Source: Phycisphaeraceae bacterium (lineage in GTDB: Bacteria > Planctomycetota > Phycisphaerae > Phycisphaerales > UBA1924). Taken from it: a DNA stretch of 64,000 nucleotides. The stretch lies in the NCBI GenBank assembly GCA_019636625.1, contig JAHBXE010000001.1:558001-622000 (forward strand), read 5' to 3'. The position numbers were made by a program, and so were the translations under genes. Positions 42,088 to 50,698 of this stretch are shown piece after piece. Positions within the stretch are counted from its first letter, which is position 1. Every line of letters starts with the position of its first letter. The notes beneath the pieces were generated by a model that was given only the letters and a program-made list of their open reading frames with translations, searched no databases and was not told the origin of the DNA.

Positions 42088-43785
42088 CTATTTTGCACCG
42101 CCCTGATTGGTCCACAGCACCATCCGTCCGACCCTGCCGTAAGGCTTCAGGACATACATGCCGCCGGCCAGGATGTCCGGCTTGCCATCGCCGGTCAGGT
42201 CCCCCACTTCGACGCTGACCAAGTGGGTCGGGCTGTTCGCGATCGCCCGCGGCGTGAATGACTGCTTGCCGTTGTTCTCCAGCCAGATGAGGCTCTGGGC
42301 GTTCTCGTCCTGCCACGGTTGGCTCATGCTGGATACGACGATATCAAGATGCCCGTTCCCGTTGATATCCGCCACGGTCGCTCGGTACGCGCCGTAAAAC
42401 CGCATGATGTCGTGGTAGGCAAACCGGAGCCCGCCGAGATTCTCGAGCCATTGCACGCCGTGGTACGGCTTTGGCGCGGTGTCAAAGTCGAGGGCGTCGC
42501 CGTTGGTGAAGAGCACGTCGAGGCGTCCATCCTTGTTGAGGTCAACCAGTTCGATGCTCGACAATCCCCACAGCGGGTGCGGCGCCTGGTATATCACGCG
42601 GGGCTCGAAACGGCCTCCACCCTTGTTGATGCAGGCGATGATTCGTTCGTGGTGCTGCGATACGAGGGCGATGATGTCCGGCAGGCCGTCGCCGTTGATG
42701 TCTCCAATCGGCACGTGGCTTACGCCACAAATACGCTCGACCAGCCTTTCCTGAAAGACCCCGGGCCCGGTTTGCTCAAGCCACGCGATGCCGCCGGTCG
42801 CGTACATCCCGAACATGGCGATCGCGAGGTCGACGTCCCCATCGCCGTCGAGATCGGCGGGGCGCACATCGGACACGCGGGGCAAGTTCTGGATGATGGG
42901 AAGTTGCTTGGCCGTGCCTCGTCCATCGTTCTTGACCTGGAACACTCCCCCGATCGGATCATCGGTGGGTTGCAGTCCTCCGAGGTAGGAGAACACGATC
43001 TCCATCATGCCGTCGCCGTCCAGATCGACGGCCTCCACGTGCGAGGGGCTTGGCGCTTGCCCCACCACCTGCTCCACCCAGGCGCCATCGGGCCGCTGAC
43101 CCAGCCACAGCACAACGCCCGAGGATGTATCGCACGCCAGCACATCCAGCCGCCGGTTCTTGTCCAGGTCCACCAGCTTTATGTGCCCGATGACCGGTGG
43201 CCCCCCTCCTCCCCCACCACCCCCTCCCCCCCCGCCCAGCGGATTGGGTGGCCGGCCAAAGCCCGATGGTGCAAAGACGATGGGAGAAGCGGGCAGCTTC
43301 AGCGGGAGCGCCGGGAGCGAGTCGGGTGCCGCGGCGGTGTAGTAGCGGATCGCCTCCTTCACCTGTTCCGGGGTCGGCGCAGGAGTGAGGCCGTAGGCCT
43401 CGATCCGCTCCTGCATCATCGTGATGACCGTTTCCCACTTGGCTTTCGGGAGCGCCGACGGCGGTGGAACGCCGTGGCACGCCCCGCACGCAAAGATGGC
43501 CTCGGGCATGGCTCCCGGTGCTGTCGCGGGAGGCTTGCTCGCAGGCTGAGACACCGGTGTGATGCCAGCCTGCAACCTCGCCGGTCCGGCACCGAAACGT
43601 GCGATGGCAATGATTCCTGCCGATCCCGCGAGGATCAGCGCGGCAAACAAACCGGCACGCACAGCTCCCTTGGAGCTCACGGCCACGACTCCCCGCCGCG
43701 ACGGCGCCCCCACCCCACGCGGGAGGACTGCCGCGGCATTTCGAGACTCGCAGGATACCTCATTCCGAAGAAAAACGCAACACAA
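42088..43785 (-). CDS. FG-GAP/VCBS repeat protein with a c-type haem motif
   Basis: A membrane-anchored or exported protein of up to 565 residues. An N-terminal hydrophobic segment (AGLFAALILAGSAGIIAIA) is followed by a CGACH haem-binding motif (CxxCH) in a short domain around residue 100. A run of about 12 Gly (poly-C on the plus strand) comes next, then a beta-propeller of FG-GAP/VCBS repeats with calcium loops DLDGDGDVDLAI, DINGDGLPDIIAL, DLNKDGRLDVLF and DINGNGHLDIVV. Such proteins act outside the cell in adhesion or electron transfer. The start is uncertain: the frame opens at a TTG (43785) with no ATG, and a GTG 24 codons later is plausible. Confidence 0.82.
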   Translation of the reverse strand: MCCVFLRNEVSCESRNAAAVLPRGVGAPSRRGVVAVSSKGAVRAGLFAALILAGSAGIIAIARFGAGPARLQAGITPVSQPASKPPATAPGAMPEAIFACGACHGVPPPSALPKAKWETVITMMQERIEAYGLTPAPTPEQVKEAIRYYTAAAPDSLPALPLKLPASPIVFAPSGFGRPPNPLGGGGGGGGGGGGPPVIGHIKLVDLDKNRRLDVLACDTSSGVVLWLGQRPDGAWVEQVVGQAPSPSHVEAVDLDGDGMMEIVFSYLGGLQPTDDPIGGVFQVKNDGRGTAKQLPIIQNLPRVSDVRPADLDGDGDVDLAIAMFGMYATGGIAWLEQTGPGVFQERLVERICGVSHVPIGDINGDGLPDIIALVSQHHERIIACINKGGGRFEPRVIYQAPHPLWGLSSIELVDLNKDGRLDVLFTNGDALDFDTAPKPYHGVQWLENLGGLRFAYHDIMRFYGAYRATVADINGNGHLDIVVSSMSQPWQDENAQSLIWLENNGKQSFTPRAIANSPTHLVSVEVGDLTGDGKPDILAGGMYVLKPYGRVGRMVLWTNQGGAK

Positions 43786-43813
43786 TCCGGCGTTGGTGCG
43801 CCAGTTTGCCCGT

Positions 43814-44614
43814 TCAGAGCGTGCTCAGGTCTCGACGGGAGAACACCACCCCGCCCGCGGCCCACAGACCCGCCGCCACGGCTCCCAGAGCGGCCATGTC
43901 TCCCACCGGCCACCTGCCATCCCGCAGCGGGAATACGGGCCGGTAGTAGTGGAGAATGCTCAGGAACTGAACCCGCTTGGCCGCGGGCCACAGCAGGGCC
44001 AGGTAGTTGAGCAGGAACGCCGAAACGGCGACGATGAGCACGACCGTCACCGCGCGACCTCGCCGATCGCTGAGGGAGGACATCAGCCAGGCCATGCCCG
44101 CGACGGAGGCGTAGAGCAGAAACAGGTTGGCGATCACGATGAGCAGGCGCGACAATTCGGGGCGCATCTCCGGCGGCGCCAATCGCATCCCGATGAGGCT
44201 CCCCGCGAGGGCCATGGCCAGCACAATCGCGGCGCTGCCCAGCCAGACGACCGTCTCGGACACGTACAACTGCCAGCGCGAAACCGGCAGGCCCAGCACG
44301 ACGTCGATGGTTCCTTTGTCCACCTCTCCCGCCGGCATCCGCGTGCAACAGATGATGCCGTGCGCCCAGAGAATGGCCAGCAGCACGGGGTGCGACCACG
44401 CGATGCCAAAGGGCACCTCAGGGCCGGAGGCGTTCCCGAGATCCGCGCCGAGCATCGCGCTGCGCATTTCCTGGAGGAACGGCATTTCGGCCATGCGCTG
44501 CATGATCCTCGCCTGGAAGCGTGGCAGCGCGAACCCGAGCAACCCGCAGCCGGCCATCATCGCGAGGCCAAACACGATTGTCGTGCCCCGGAGTTCAATC
44601 GCCGCCTTGCGCAT
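43814..44614 (-). CDS. ABC transporter permease
   Basis: A 266-residue membrane protein with about six hydrophobic segments (TTIVFGLAMMAGCGLLGFAL, AAIVLAMALAGSLIGM, LLIVIANLFLLYASVAGMAW, TVVLIVAVSAFLLNYLALLW). It lacks the FtsX/MacB core and resembles ABC-2-type exporter permeases. It pairs with the ATPase gene ending 12 bp upstream. The ATG at 44614 is used; a TTG at 44629 overlapping the ATPase stop is an alternative. The exported substrate is unknown. Confidence 0.82.
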   Translation of the reverse strand: MRKAAIELRGTTIVFGLAMMAGCGLLGFALPRFQARIMQRMAEMPFLQEMRSAMLGADLGNASGPEVPFGIAWSHPVLLAILWAHGIICCTRMPAGEVDKGTIDVVLGLPVSRWQLYVSETVVWLGSAAIVLAMALAGSLIGMRLAPPEMRPELSRLLIVIANLFLLYASVAGMAWLMSSLSDRRGRAVTVVLIVAVSAFLLNYLALLWPAAKRVQFLSILHYYRPVFPLRDGRWPVGDMAALGAVAAGLWAAGGVVFSRRDLSTL

Positions 44615-44625
44615 CAGCCCGAAGT

Positions 44626-45507
44626 TCAACGCTCGCTCCTCTCGTAATACCGCTTGAAGAGCGTTTCGAGATCGGGTCGTCCGATCATAAGGTCTTCCAC
44701 GGGATGCCCGGCGAGCCATCGGAGCAGCGGCTCGACCTCTCCTTTGAGTGTCGCGTGCCAGACCCGTGGTTCGCGTGTGTTGATCGCGAGGAACTCGGGT
44801 ACCGGCGGTTCGGCCTCTCGTCTCCACCGGATCATCACTTCGTGCCCCGCCTGCCGGCGCAGCTCCGCCAACGTGCTGTCCGCCACGATCCGCCCTTGCC
44901 GAACAATCGCGACCCGATCGCACAGCGCATCCACCTCGCTGAGCGTGTGACTGGAGAAAAACACAGTTGTGCCGGCTCGCGACAATCCCCGCAGTTGTTC
45001 TCGCACCACATCCTGCATCAGCGGGTCCAGGCCGCTGGTCGGTTCATCGAGGATCAGCAGGCGAGGCCGGTGCGCCATCGCTAGGATCAGCCCCAGTTTT
45101 TGCCGCATTCCACGGGACATGCGGCGGACCTTGACCGACAGATCAAGCGACAGGGCCTCGGCCAGTTCGCTTCCGTGCCGGACCATGTCGCGCCCGCGGA
45201 CCGAGCTGAAGATGGACAGGGCCTTGCGCCCGTTGATCCACGAAGGCAGGCGGAGATCGCCGGGGACGTACCCGATGTCTGCTTTGATCTGCCGCGTATC
45301 CCGCCAGCAGTCCTTGCCGAAAATGGCCGCCCTGCCCGAACTGGGCCTCAGGAAGCCAAGCAGGACGCGGATCGTCGTGGTCTTTCCGGCTCCATTCGGC
45401 CCCAGAAAGCCAAAGAGTGATCCTTCCGGAACGTTCAGCGCCACGTTCTCGATGCCCCTCCTGGCACCATATGTTCTTGTCAGAGCTGTGGTTACGACCG
45501 CTGACAC
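44626..45507 (-). CDS. ABC transporter ATP-binding protein
   Basis: A 293-residue ATPase with Walker A GPNGAGKTTTI, Q-loop region DIGYVPGDLRLPSW, a signature-like MSRGMRQKLGLILAM, Walker B PRLLILDEPTSGLDPL and switch SSHTLSEVDALC. This is the CcmA/NatA-type subfamily that works with ABC-2 permeases. A GTG at 45507 is chosen: GAAGGGA lies about 10 nt upstream and the family N-terminus (VVTTALTRTYG) begins just after. It is divergent from recA; a palindrome at 45601 lies in the gap. Confidence 0.88.
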   Translation of the reverse strand: MSAVVTTALTRTYGARRGIENVALNVPEGSLFGFLGPNGAGKTTTIRVLLGFLRPSSGRAAIFGKDCWRDTRQIKADIGYVPGDLRLPSWINGRKALSIFSSVRGRDMVRHGSELAEALSLDLSVKVRRMSRGMRQKLGLILAMAHRPRLLILDEPTSGLDPLMQDVVREQLRGLSRAGTTVFFSSHTLSEVDALCDRVAIVRQGRIVADSTLAELRRQAGHEVMIRWRREAEPPVPEFLAINTREPRVWHATLKGEVEPLLRWLAGHPVEDLMIGRPDLETLFKRYYERSER

Positions 45508-45600
45508 GTGGCGATTCCCTTCTGCTTCACAGAGCCGTCTCGCTTCGCGGCCACCAGCACGCCAGATTTCCTGACCAACCCAAGGGGTTGACGGTAGTCC

Positions 45601-45622
45601 GAGTGACAACGTGTTGTCACTC
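45601..45622. promoter_or_regulatory. Palindrome in the ABC-recA divergent gap (operator candidate)
   Basis: Perfect 10-bp arms GAGTGACAAC / GTTGTCACTC around a 2-nt centre. It lies 19 bp before the recA -35 and about 95 bp before the ABC ATPase start. It does not match GAAC-N4-GTTC or GTTC-N7-GTTC LexA sites. Confidence 0.5.
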
Positions 45623-45640
45623 CCGACCAGTTGCCGCACA

Positions 45641-45669
45641 TTGACACGATGTTCGGGACTTGGTAACGT
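45641..45669 (+). promoter_or_regulatory. recA promoter
   Basis: -35 TTGACA (45641-45646), 17-bp spacer, -10 TAACGT (45664-45669). This gives a leader of about 145 nt before the recA ATG, in contrast to the leaderless-type genes elsewhere. Confidence 0.6.
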
Positions 45670-45819
45670 CCTTCCATCGTCGGGCTCGCATCCAGCGTTG
45701 CCCCCGACCGGGGTTTATCCGGGTCGTTGACCCGCCCCGCACACGCTGGCGTTCGCGGACCCGCGACAGGCCTCAAGGAAGAGGCGGCGGCCATCCGCGG
45801 CAAGGAAAGGACGGTTCCC

Positions 45820-46941
45820 ATGGCTCGTGATTCCGCTGTCGAAACCAAGCCCCGCAACGCACCCCAGAACGGCTCCGCCCAGGCCTCCGGCCACGCTCCC
45901 AGGATTGGCATCGAGGACAAGGAAAAGGCCCGCGCTCTTTCCCAGGCTGTCAGCCAGATCGAGAAGACCTTCGGCAAGGGCTCGATCATGCGGCTGGATG
46001 AGGACGCCTACCTCAACATCCCCGGCATTTCGACCGGCGCCATCTCGCTCGACCTCGCGCTCGGCGGCAAGGGCATTCCCCGCGGCCGGATCGTCGAAAT
46101 CTTCGGACCCGAATCCTCCGGCAAGACCACCCTCGCTTTGACCGTCGCCGCCAATGCCCAGAAGGCCGGAGGTGTCGCGGCGTTCATCGACGCCGAGCAT
46201 GCCCTGGATCCCTCCTGGGCCCGGCGCATCGGCGTCAACATCGACGACCTGCTGGTGTCCCAACCGGACTCCGGCGAGCAGGCCCTGGAAATCTGCGAGT
46301 TGCTCGTCCGCTCCAGCGCGGTTGACCTGATCGTGGTGGACTCGGTCGCGGCCCTGATTCCCAAGTCGGAGATCGAGGGCGAAATGGGCGAGGCCGTGGT
46401 CGGTCTCCAGGCCCGCCTCATGTCGCAGGCCATGCGAAAGCTCACGGGTGTCATTGCCCGGTCAAACTGCACGGTGATCTTCATCAACCAGATCCGCGAG
46501 AAGATCGGTGTCGTGTACGGCTCTCCCGAAACGACCCCCGGCGGGCGCGCCCTCAAGTTCTACGCCTCGGTGCGCATCGACATCCGCCGGACCGGCGCGA
46601 TCAAGGACGGGGAGACCACGGTCGGCAGCCGCACCCGCGCCCGCGTCGTCAAAAACAAGGTCGCTCCGCCGTTCCGCGATGCCGAGTTCGATGTGATGTT
46701 CGATGAGGGCATCTCCACCTCGGGCGATCTGCTCGACCTGGCCAGCGAGATCAACATCATCGAGAAGTCCGGCGCCTGGTTCAGTTACGGCGAGATGCGC
46801 CTGGGCCAGGGACGCGAGAACGCCAAGAAGTTCCTCAAGGAGAACCCCGACCTGTTCAAGGAAGTCCGCGAGCAGGTCCTCAAAGCCAAGGCCGCCAACC
46901 CCGCCAAGCCGGTGGTGGTGGCGGATGAGGATGAGGAGTAA
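45820..46941 (+). CDS. recA: Recombinase RecA
   Basis: Binds ssDNA with ATP, carries out strand exchange in recombination repair, and in most bacteria stimulates LexA cleavage. It is 373 residues. The N-terminal extension [18 protein letters not shown] is longer than usual. [16 protein letters not shown] follows; Walker A is [31 protein letters not shown] and the L2-adjacent [19 protein letters not shown] follow. The acidic tail ends [17 protein letters not shown] lies 9 nt before the ATG at 45820, a clear Shine-Dalgarno. No lexA or recX follows. A GC hairpin without a T-run lies near 46950-46972. Confidence 0.98.
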   Translation: MARDSAVETKPRNAPQNGSAQASGHAPRIGIEDKEKARALSQAVSQIEKTFGKGSIMRLDEDAYLNIPGISTGAISLDLALGGKGIPRGRIVEIFGPESSGKTTLALTVAANAQKAGGVAAFIDAEHALDPSWARRIGVNIDDLLVSQPDSGEQALEICELLVRSSAVDLIVVDSVAALIPKSEIEGEMGEAVVGLQARLMSQAMRKLTGVIARSNCTVIFINQIREKIGVVYGSPETTPGGRALKFYASVRIDIRRTGAIKDGETTVGSRTRARVVKNKVAPPFRDAEFDVMFDEGISTSGDLLDLASEINIIEKSGAWFSYGEMRLGQGRENAKKFLKENPDLFKEVREQVLKAKAANPAKPVVVADEDEE

Positions 46942-47057
46942 TCACAGACGCGCGGCTCGACGGGCCGCGCACGCGGCAAGCAGTTCATCCGTCGTGTGGA
47001 ACGCCCACGCTGCTTGCTCCGTGCATGGTCCGTCACGCACGGGGAAGAAGGTGAACG

Positions 47058-47459
47058 ATGGGAGCCTGGGGTACTGGTTCGTTCGAGAACGACGATGCGA
47101 GCGACTGGGTCTACGCGCTGGAGGATGAGGGTGTCGGCTCCATCCGTGATGCACTGGAAGTCATAACGACCGCACAGCCGGAGGACTACCTCGAAGTGTT
47201 CGATTGCAGCGTTGCCATCGCCGCGGCGGAGGTGGTCGCCGCGATGATGGGCCAGCCGGCGAAGGACCTTCCCGAGGAAGTGACCGGCTGGTTGCGAACG
47301 AAACCCCGCGTTCCGCCGGACCTTGCCTCCTTGGCTCGCGAAGCGGTGACCCGCATTGCGAACGAGAGCGAACTCAAGGACGTGTGGGATGAGGCGCTGC
47401 CGGAGGATGCCGCGGCGTGGGCGTCGGGCGTGAAGGAGTTGCTCCAGCGACTTTCGTGA
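47058..47459 (+). CDS. DUF4259 family protein
   Basis: A 133-residue small acidic protein starting MGAWGTGSFENDDASDWVYA, the hallmark of DUF4259. It is largely helical (SIRDALEVITTAQPEDYLEV, AAAEVVAAMMGQPAKDLPEE), soluble and of unknown function. It ends 24 bp before the LysR gene, which is convergent. Confidence 0.8.
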   Translation: MGAWGTGSFENDDASDWVYALEDEGVGSIRDALEVITTAQPEDYLEVFDCSVAIAAAEVVAAMMGQPAKDLPEEVTGWLRTKPRVPPDLASLAREAVTRIANESELKDVWDEALPEDAAAWASGVKELLQRLS

Positions 47460-47483
47460 AACGGCCCCATCGGCGGTGGCGGT

Positions 47484-48428
47484 TCATCGCACGATCTTGG
47501 ATGCTTTGCGCCGCGTGCCGGCATCGCCGCCTTCCTTGGCGAGCAGGCGTTGCCTGGCCGCATCGGTGAGCACGGCGACGGCGGAGTGCTTGATCCGCCG
47601 CTCCATCGAGACCGCGTAGAACTCCTCCCGCACGCCGGGGATCCAACCAATCAGGCTGACGTTGTATTGCGATCGCACTTCCGAGGCGATGACCCCCGGG
47701 GCCACGAACAGCCCGATTCCCGACTGGCCGAAGACCTTGAGGAGCGCGCTGTCCTCGAACTCACCCCGGATGTCGGGTCGGATACCCGTGCGGTCGAACC
47801 ACAGGTCGAGCCTTCGCCTGAGGACCGTGTTGGGCGTGGGCAGAAGCATCGGGGCTCCGTGCAGCGACTTTGGAAAACCCGCACGAATGCGTCGAGCCAA
47901 GGGGAGGCTTCCGAACACGGCCAAGCCGGACTCGCCCAGCCTGTGGCTGAACGCCTTTACGACCGGCGAAACCGGGGTGTCGGTCAGAACCACATCCAGT
48001 TCATGCGCCGCCAGCCGGGACATCAGGTCGGGCGGCTTTCCCTCGAAACACATGAGGTGCGGGGTTTCGCGCATGGTCAGGACAGGCAGCAGCAGGCGGT
48101 ACACCACCAGTTTCGGGAGGACGTCGGCGATTCCGATGTTCAAGCGCAGCCGCCCCCTCGGAGACCGCCCCCGCACGGCGTCGAGCAGCTCCGAACCGAT
48201 CTCGAAGATGTCGTCGGCGAAACGGAACACCAATCGTCCGGCGTCGGTCAGCGCCAGGCCGCGGCCCGATCGCTCGAAGAGCCGATGGCCGAGCACGGAC
48301 TCGAGCGCACGGATCTGCCCCGAGACGGTCGGCTGGGTCACGCGCAGTCGCTTGGCCGCGGCGGCGACCGAGCCCTCCTTGGCCACAGCCCAGAAGTACC
48401 GCAGGTGGTGGTAGTTGAGGAGGTCCAT
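47484..48428 (-). CDS. LysR-type regulator, NhaR-like
   Basis: A 314-residue transcription factor. An N-terminal winged HTH (NYHHLRYFWAVAKEGSVAAA, KRLRVTQPTVSGQIRALES) is followed by a substrate-binding domain (PRGRLRLNIGIADVLPK ...). NYHHLRYFWAVAKEGS is close to the NhaR subgroup, which responds to Na+/Li+ and controls nhaA; no antiporter gene is in the window. TATGAT ends 5 nt before the ATG at 48428. It is divergent from hpf with about 120 bp between, so hpf may be a target; that is inference. Confidence 0.9.
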   Translation of the reverse strand: MDLLNYHHLRYFWAVAKEGSVAAAAKRLRVTQPTVSGQIRALESVLGHRLFERSGRGLALTDAGRLVFRFADDIFEIGSELLDAVRGRSPRGRLRLNIGIADVLPKLVVYRLLLPVLTMRETPHLMCFEGKPPDLMSRLAAHELDVVLTDTPVSPVVKAFSHRLGESGLAVFGSLPLARRIRAGFPKSLHGAPMLLPTPNTVLRRRLDLWFDRTGIRPDIRGEFEDSALLKVFGQSGIGLFVAPGVIASEVRSQYNVSLIGWIPGVREEFYAVSMERRIKHSAVAVLTDAARQRLLAKEGGDAGTRRKASKIVR

Positions 48429-48433
48429 GCCTC

Positions 48434-48439
48434 ATCATA
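48434..48439 (-). promoter_or_regulatory. -10 hexamer TATGAT before the LysR gene
   Basis: On the minus strand TATGAT ends 5 nt before the ATG at 48428; the closest -10-to-start spacing among the good matches. Confidence 0.5.
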
Positions 48440-48548
48440 CATCGGTTCATTCTATGAATGACACAAGATCCTTCGATTGGTTCTAGGTCGAAAGACACGG
48501 TACGTTTCGGCGTCATTTACGTTCGCACCCCATTGAAGGAGGACCGCC

Positions 48549-48989
48549 ATGCAGATCGAAGTTCGCAGTCGGCGCGGCACCGTGACCCCAAGCATCCGGC
48601 AGTGGGCCGAGCGACGGATCCGCTTTGCCGTCGGGCAGTTCGGGGCGCAGGTTCGAAAGGTCCGGGGGGTGCTGAGCGACGAGAATGGCCCGAAGGGGGG
48701 TGTGGACAAGCGGTGCCAACTGGAAGCCCGGTGCGGGGATCTCGGTGTCATCCTGGCCGAGGTCAGGGATACGGACGTGTACGCGGCGATCAGCCGAGCG
48801 GCCGAGCGGCTTGGACGCAGGGTCCGCACCGCGGTTGAACGCAAGCGAGCGGCGTGGCGGATGCAGGGCCAGACACGAACCGTGACCGCCAAGGCGAGTG
48901 GGCGTCGCCGGGTCGGGGCCAAGCGTCTGAGTGTCCGTTCGATAACGCGCAGGAAGACGCGTGGTGAGTCCCGCAAGGCGGATGAGTAG
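48549..48989 (+). CDS. hpf: Ribosome hibernation factor, HPF/RaiA family (short form)
   Basis: A 146-residue S30EA-domain protein starting MQIEVRSRRGTVTPSIRQWA. The beta-alpha-beta-beta-beta-alpha fold is clear (DTDVYAAISRAAERLGRRV). A Lys/Arg-rich tail of about 40 residues follows instead of a long-form dimerisation domain. It binds the small ribosomal subunit in stationary phase. AAGGAGG lies 6 nt before the ATG, the strongest Shine-Dalgarno in the window. Confidence 0.85.
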   Translation: MQIEVRSRRGTVTPSIRQWAERRIRFAVGQFGAQVRKVRGVLSDENGPKGGVDKRCQLEARCGDLGVILAEVRDTDVYAAISRAAERLGRRVRTAVERKRAAWRMQGQTRTVTAKASGRRRVGAKRLSVRSITRRKTRGESRKADE

Positions 48990-49064
48990 AGCTTCTCTCC
49001 ACGTTTGCGATGCAGGCGCTCGCCACAAATCTCCACCGCCCCGGCACCTAAGGGACTTCCCGTC

Positions 49065-50123
49065 ATGTCACCATTGCTCGTGCTCGCTGAATCGGCCCAC
49101 TGGATCACCCCCAAAGCATGGTTCTACGCCGGCTTCATCGCCTTGATCTGCATGTTCCTTGCGCTGGACCTGGGCGTGTTCCATCGCAAGGCCCACGTGG
49201 TTTCCATGAAGGAGGCTATTGCCTGGACCATCGTCTGGGTGATCGCGGCGATGGCCTTCAACTTCTGGATCTACTTCGCCTACCAGAACCACTGGCTCGG
49301 GATCGGGCTGAACGTGCCGCAGCTCGACGGCACCACGCGGGACGTGCACGGGTTCGAGGCGGCGAAGCTCTACCTTACCGGGTACATCGTCGAGAAGTCC
49401 CTGGCGATGGACAACGTGTTCGTGATCGCGATGATCTTCTCCTACTTCGCCGTGCCCGCCATCTACCAGCACCGCGTCCTGTTCTGGGGCATCATCGGGG
49501 CGCTGCTGATGCGTGGCTTCATGATCGCGCTCGGGGCGGCCTTGATCTACCGATTCTCCTGGATCATCTACGTGTTCGGCGGATTCCTGATCCTGACGGC
49601 GCTGAAGATGGCGCTGATCAAGAGCCACGGCATAGATCCGGAGAAGAACCCGCTGGTCCGGTTGGTGAGGCGGATCTATCCCGTGACCACGCAGTACGAC
49701 GGTCAGCGGTTCTTCACCCGGATCAACGGGGTCCGCACGGCGACGCCGCTGTTCCTCGCGCTGGTGATGGTCGAGTTCACGGACCTGATCTTCGCGGTGG
49801 ACTCGATCCCGGCGATCTTCGCCATTACCGCGGATCCCTTCATCGTGTTCACGTCGAACATCTTCGCCATCCTGGGGTTGCGGGCGATGTACTTCTGCCT
49901 GGCCAACCTCATCGATCGGTTCCGCTACCTGAAGCCCGCCCTGATCGCGATTCTCTTCTTCGTCGGCGTGAAGATGATGCTCGTGCATACTCCGTTCAAG
50001 ATCAGTCCGACGGCGTCGCTCGGAGTGGTTGTGGCGATGATCGCGACCGGCGTTGTCGCATCCTTGCTCAGCCGCCCGAAGCCTTCGGCATCGGAGAGCG
50101 TCGAGCTGGCACGAGGGAGCTGA
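49065..50123 (+). CDS. TerC family integral membrane protein
   Basis: A 352-residue membrane protein with 8-9 segments. The family signatures are FIALICMFLALDLGVFHRKA, EKSLAMDNVFVIAMIFSYF and EFTDLIFAVDSIPAIFAITA; the conserved acidic residues inside the membrane bind metal. TerC/Alx proteins export Mn2+ and help secreted metalloproteins load metal. The length fits. No Mn riboswitch (yybP-ykoY) is seen in the 75-bp gap after hpf. The ATG at 49065 is chosen by family alignment. Confidence 0.92.
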   Translation: MSPLLVLAESAHWITPKAWFYAGFIALICMFLALDLGVFHRKAHVVSMKEAIAWTIVWVIAAMAFNFWIYFAYQNHWLGIGLNVPQLDGTTRDVHGFEAAKLYLTGYIVEKSLAMDNVFVIAMIFSYFAVPAIYQHRVLFWGIIGALLMRGFMIALGAALIYRFSWIIYVFGGFLILTALKMALIKSHGIDPEKNPLVRLVRRIYPVTTQYDGQRFFTRINGVRTATPLFLALVMVEFTDLIFAVDSIPAIFAITADPFIVFTSNIFAILGLRAMYFCLANLIDRFRYLKPALIAILFFVGVKMMLVHTPFKISPTASLGVVVAMIATGVVASLLSRPKPSASESVELARGS

Positions 50124-50344
50124 TCGACGAGTGTGCGACGGCCTCGCGATCTGGTGAACCTGACCGTGGAAGCGGCTGCGAGCCAAGACCACGTCGAGCA
50201 GGTTGAGCCCCGCCGCGACGCGGCCCCGCGCGAGGTCATTTATCGATACCGCGGGCGAGCGGCGTGTCCTTCAAGGGGCCGGACGGTTTGCCCCTGGTCG
50301 GGCTGGCCGATCTCGCTGGTCTTGACCTTGCTGAGCACCGGAAG

Positions 50345-50373
50345 TTGCGTTCCTTGGAGCGCTGTCCTACGCT
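50345..50373 (+). promoter_or_regulatory. tRNA-Leu promoter
   Basis: -35 TTGCGT (50345-50350), 17-bp spacer, -10 TACGCT (50368-50373), 10 nt before the tRNA 5' end. The rest of 50124-50344 shows no gene. Confidence 0.5.
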
Positions 50374-50383
50374 TGGCCTCGCC

Positions 50384-50469
50384 GCGGCTGTGGCGGAATT
50401 GGCAGACGCGCTAGGTTCAGGTCCTAGTGGGATTAATACCCCGTGGAGGTTCGACTCCTCTCAGCCGCA
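50384..50469 (+). tRNA. tRNA-Leu (anticodon CAG)
   Basis: An 86-nt type II tRNA. Acceptor stem GCGGCTG / CAGCCGC, anticodon stem-loop CTAGG-TTCAGGT-CCTAG giving anticodon CAG (reads CUG), a long variable arm (TGGGATTAATACCCC) and T-arm GGAGG-TTCGACT-CCTC. CCA is not encoded. Confidence 0.93.
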
Positions 50470-50482
50470 TGTTGATCCCAAG

Positions 50483-50515
50483 AGCCGGGGCGACAGTGCC
50501 CCGGCTTTCGTTTTT
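50483..50515 (+). terminator. Intrinsic terminator after tRNA-Leu
   Basis: Perfect 9-bp stem AGCCGGGGC / GCCCCGGCT, 6-nt loop, followed by TTCGTTTTT. Confidence 0.85.
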
Positions 50516-50685
50516 CAGTGCCGCGGGCTTCAACGATCGGAAGCGGCCCGCCATCGCCCTGGTCCCGCCGGGTCGGACGGGCAGTTCGGCGTTTCCGCTC
50601 GCCCAGAGACGCGGTGGGCAAGCTTCGGCGAGCGCGGCGCCACGCGGAAGACTGTCGATTGCGGTCGTACGACGGGCCCACGCGG

Positions 50686-50691
50686 TATCGT
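50686..50691 (+). promoter_or_regulatory. -10-like hexamer TATCGT before the RNase HII-like gene
   Basis: TATCGT ends 7 nt before the GTG at 50699; supports that GTG as the start. Confidence 0.4.
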
Positions 50692-50698
50692 TCTGTCG

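Noticed and set aside
45647-45668. LexA/SOS box before recA
   Set aside because: GTTC at 45651 lacks a properly spaced partner for either the GTTC-N7-GTTC or GAAC-N4-GTTC type.
46950-46972. Intrinsic terminator after recA
   Set aside because: The hairpin GCGCGGC / GCCGCGC is clear but no T-run follows on the plus strand.
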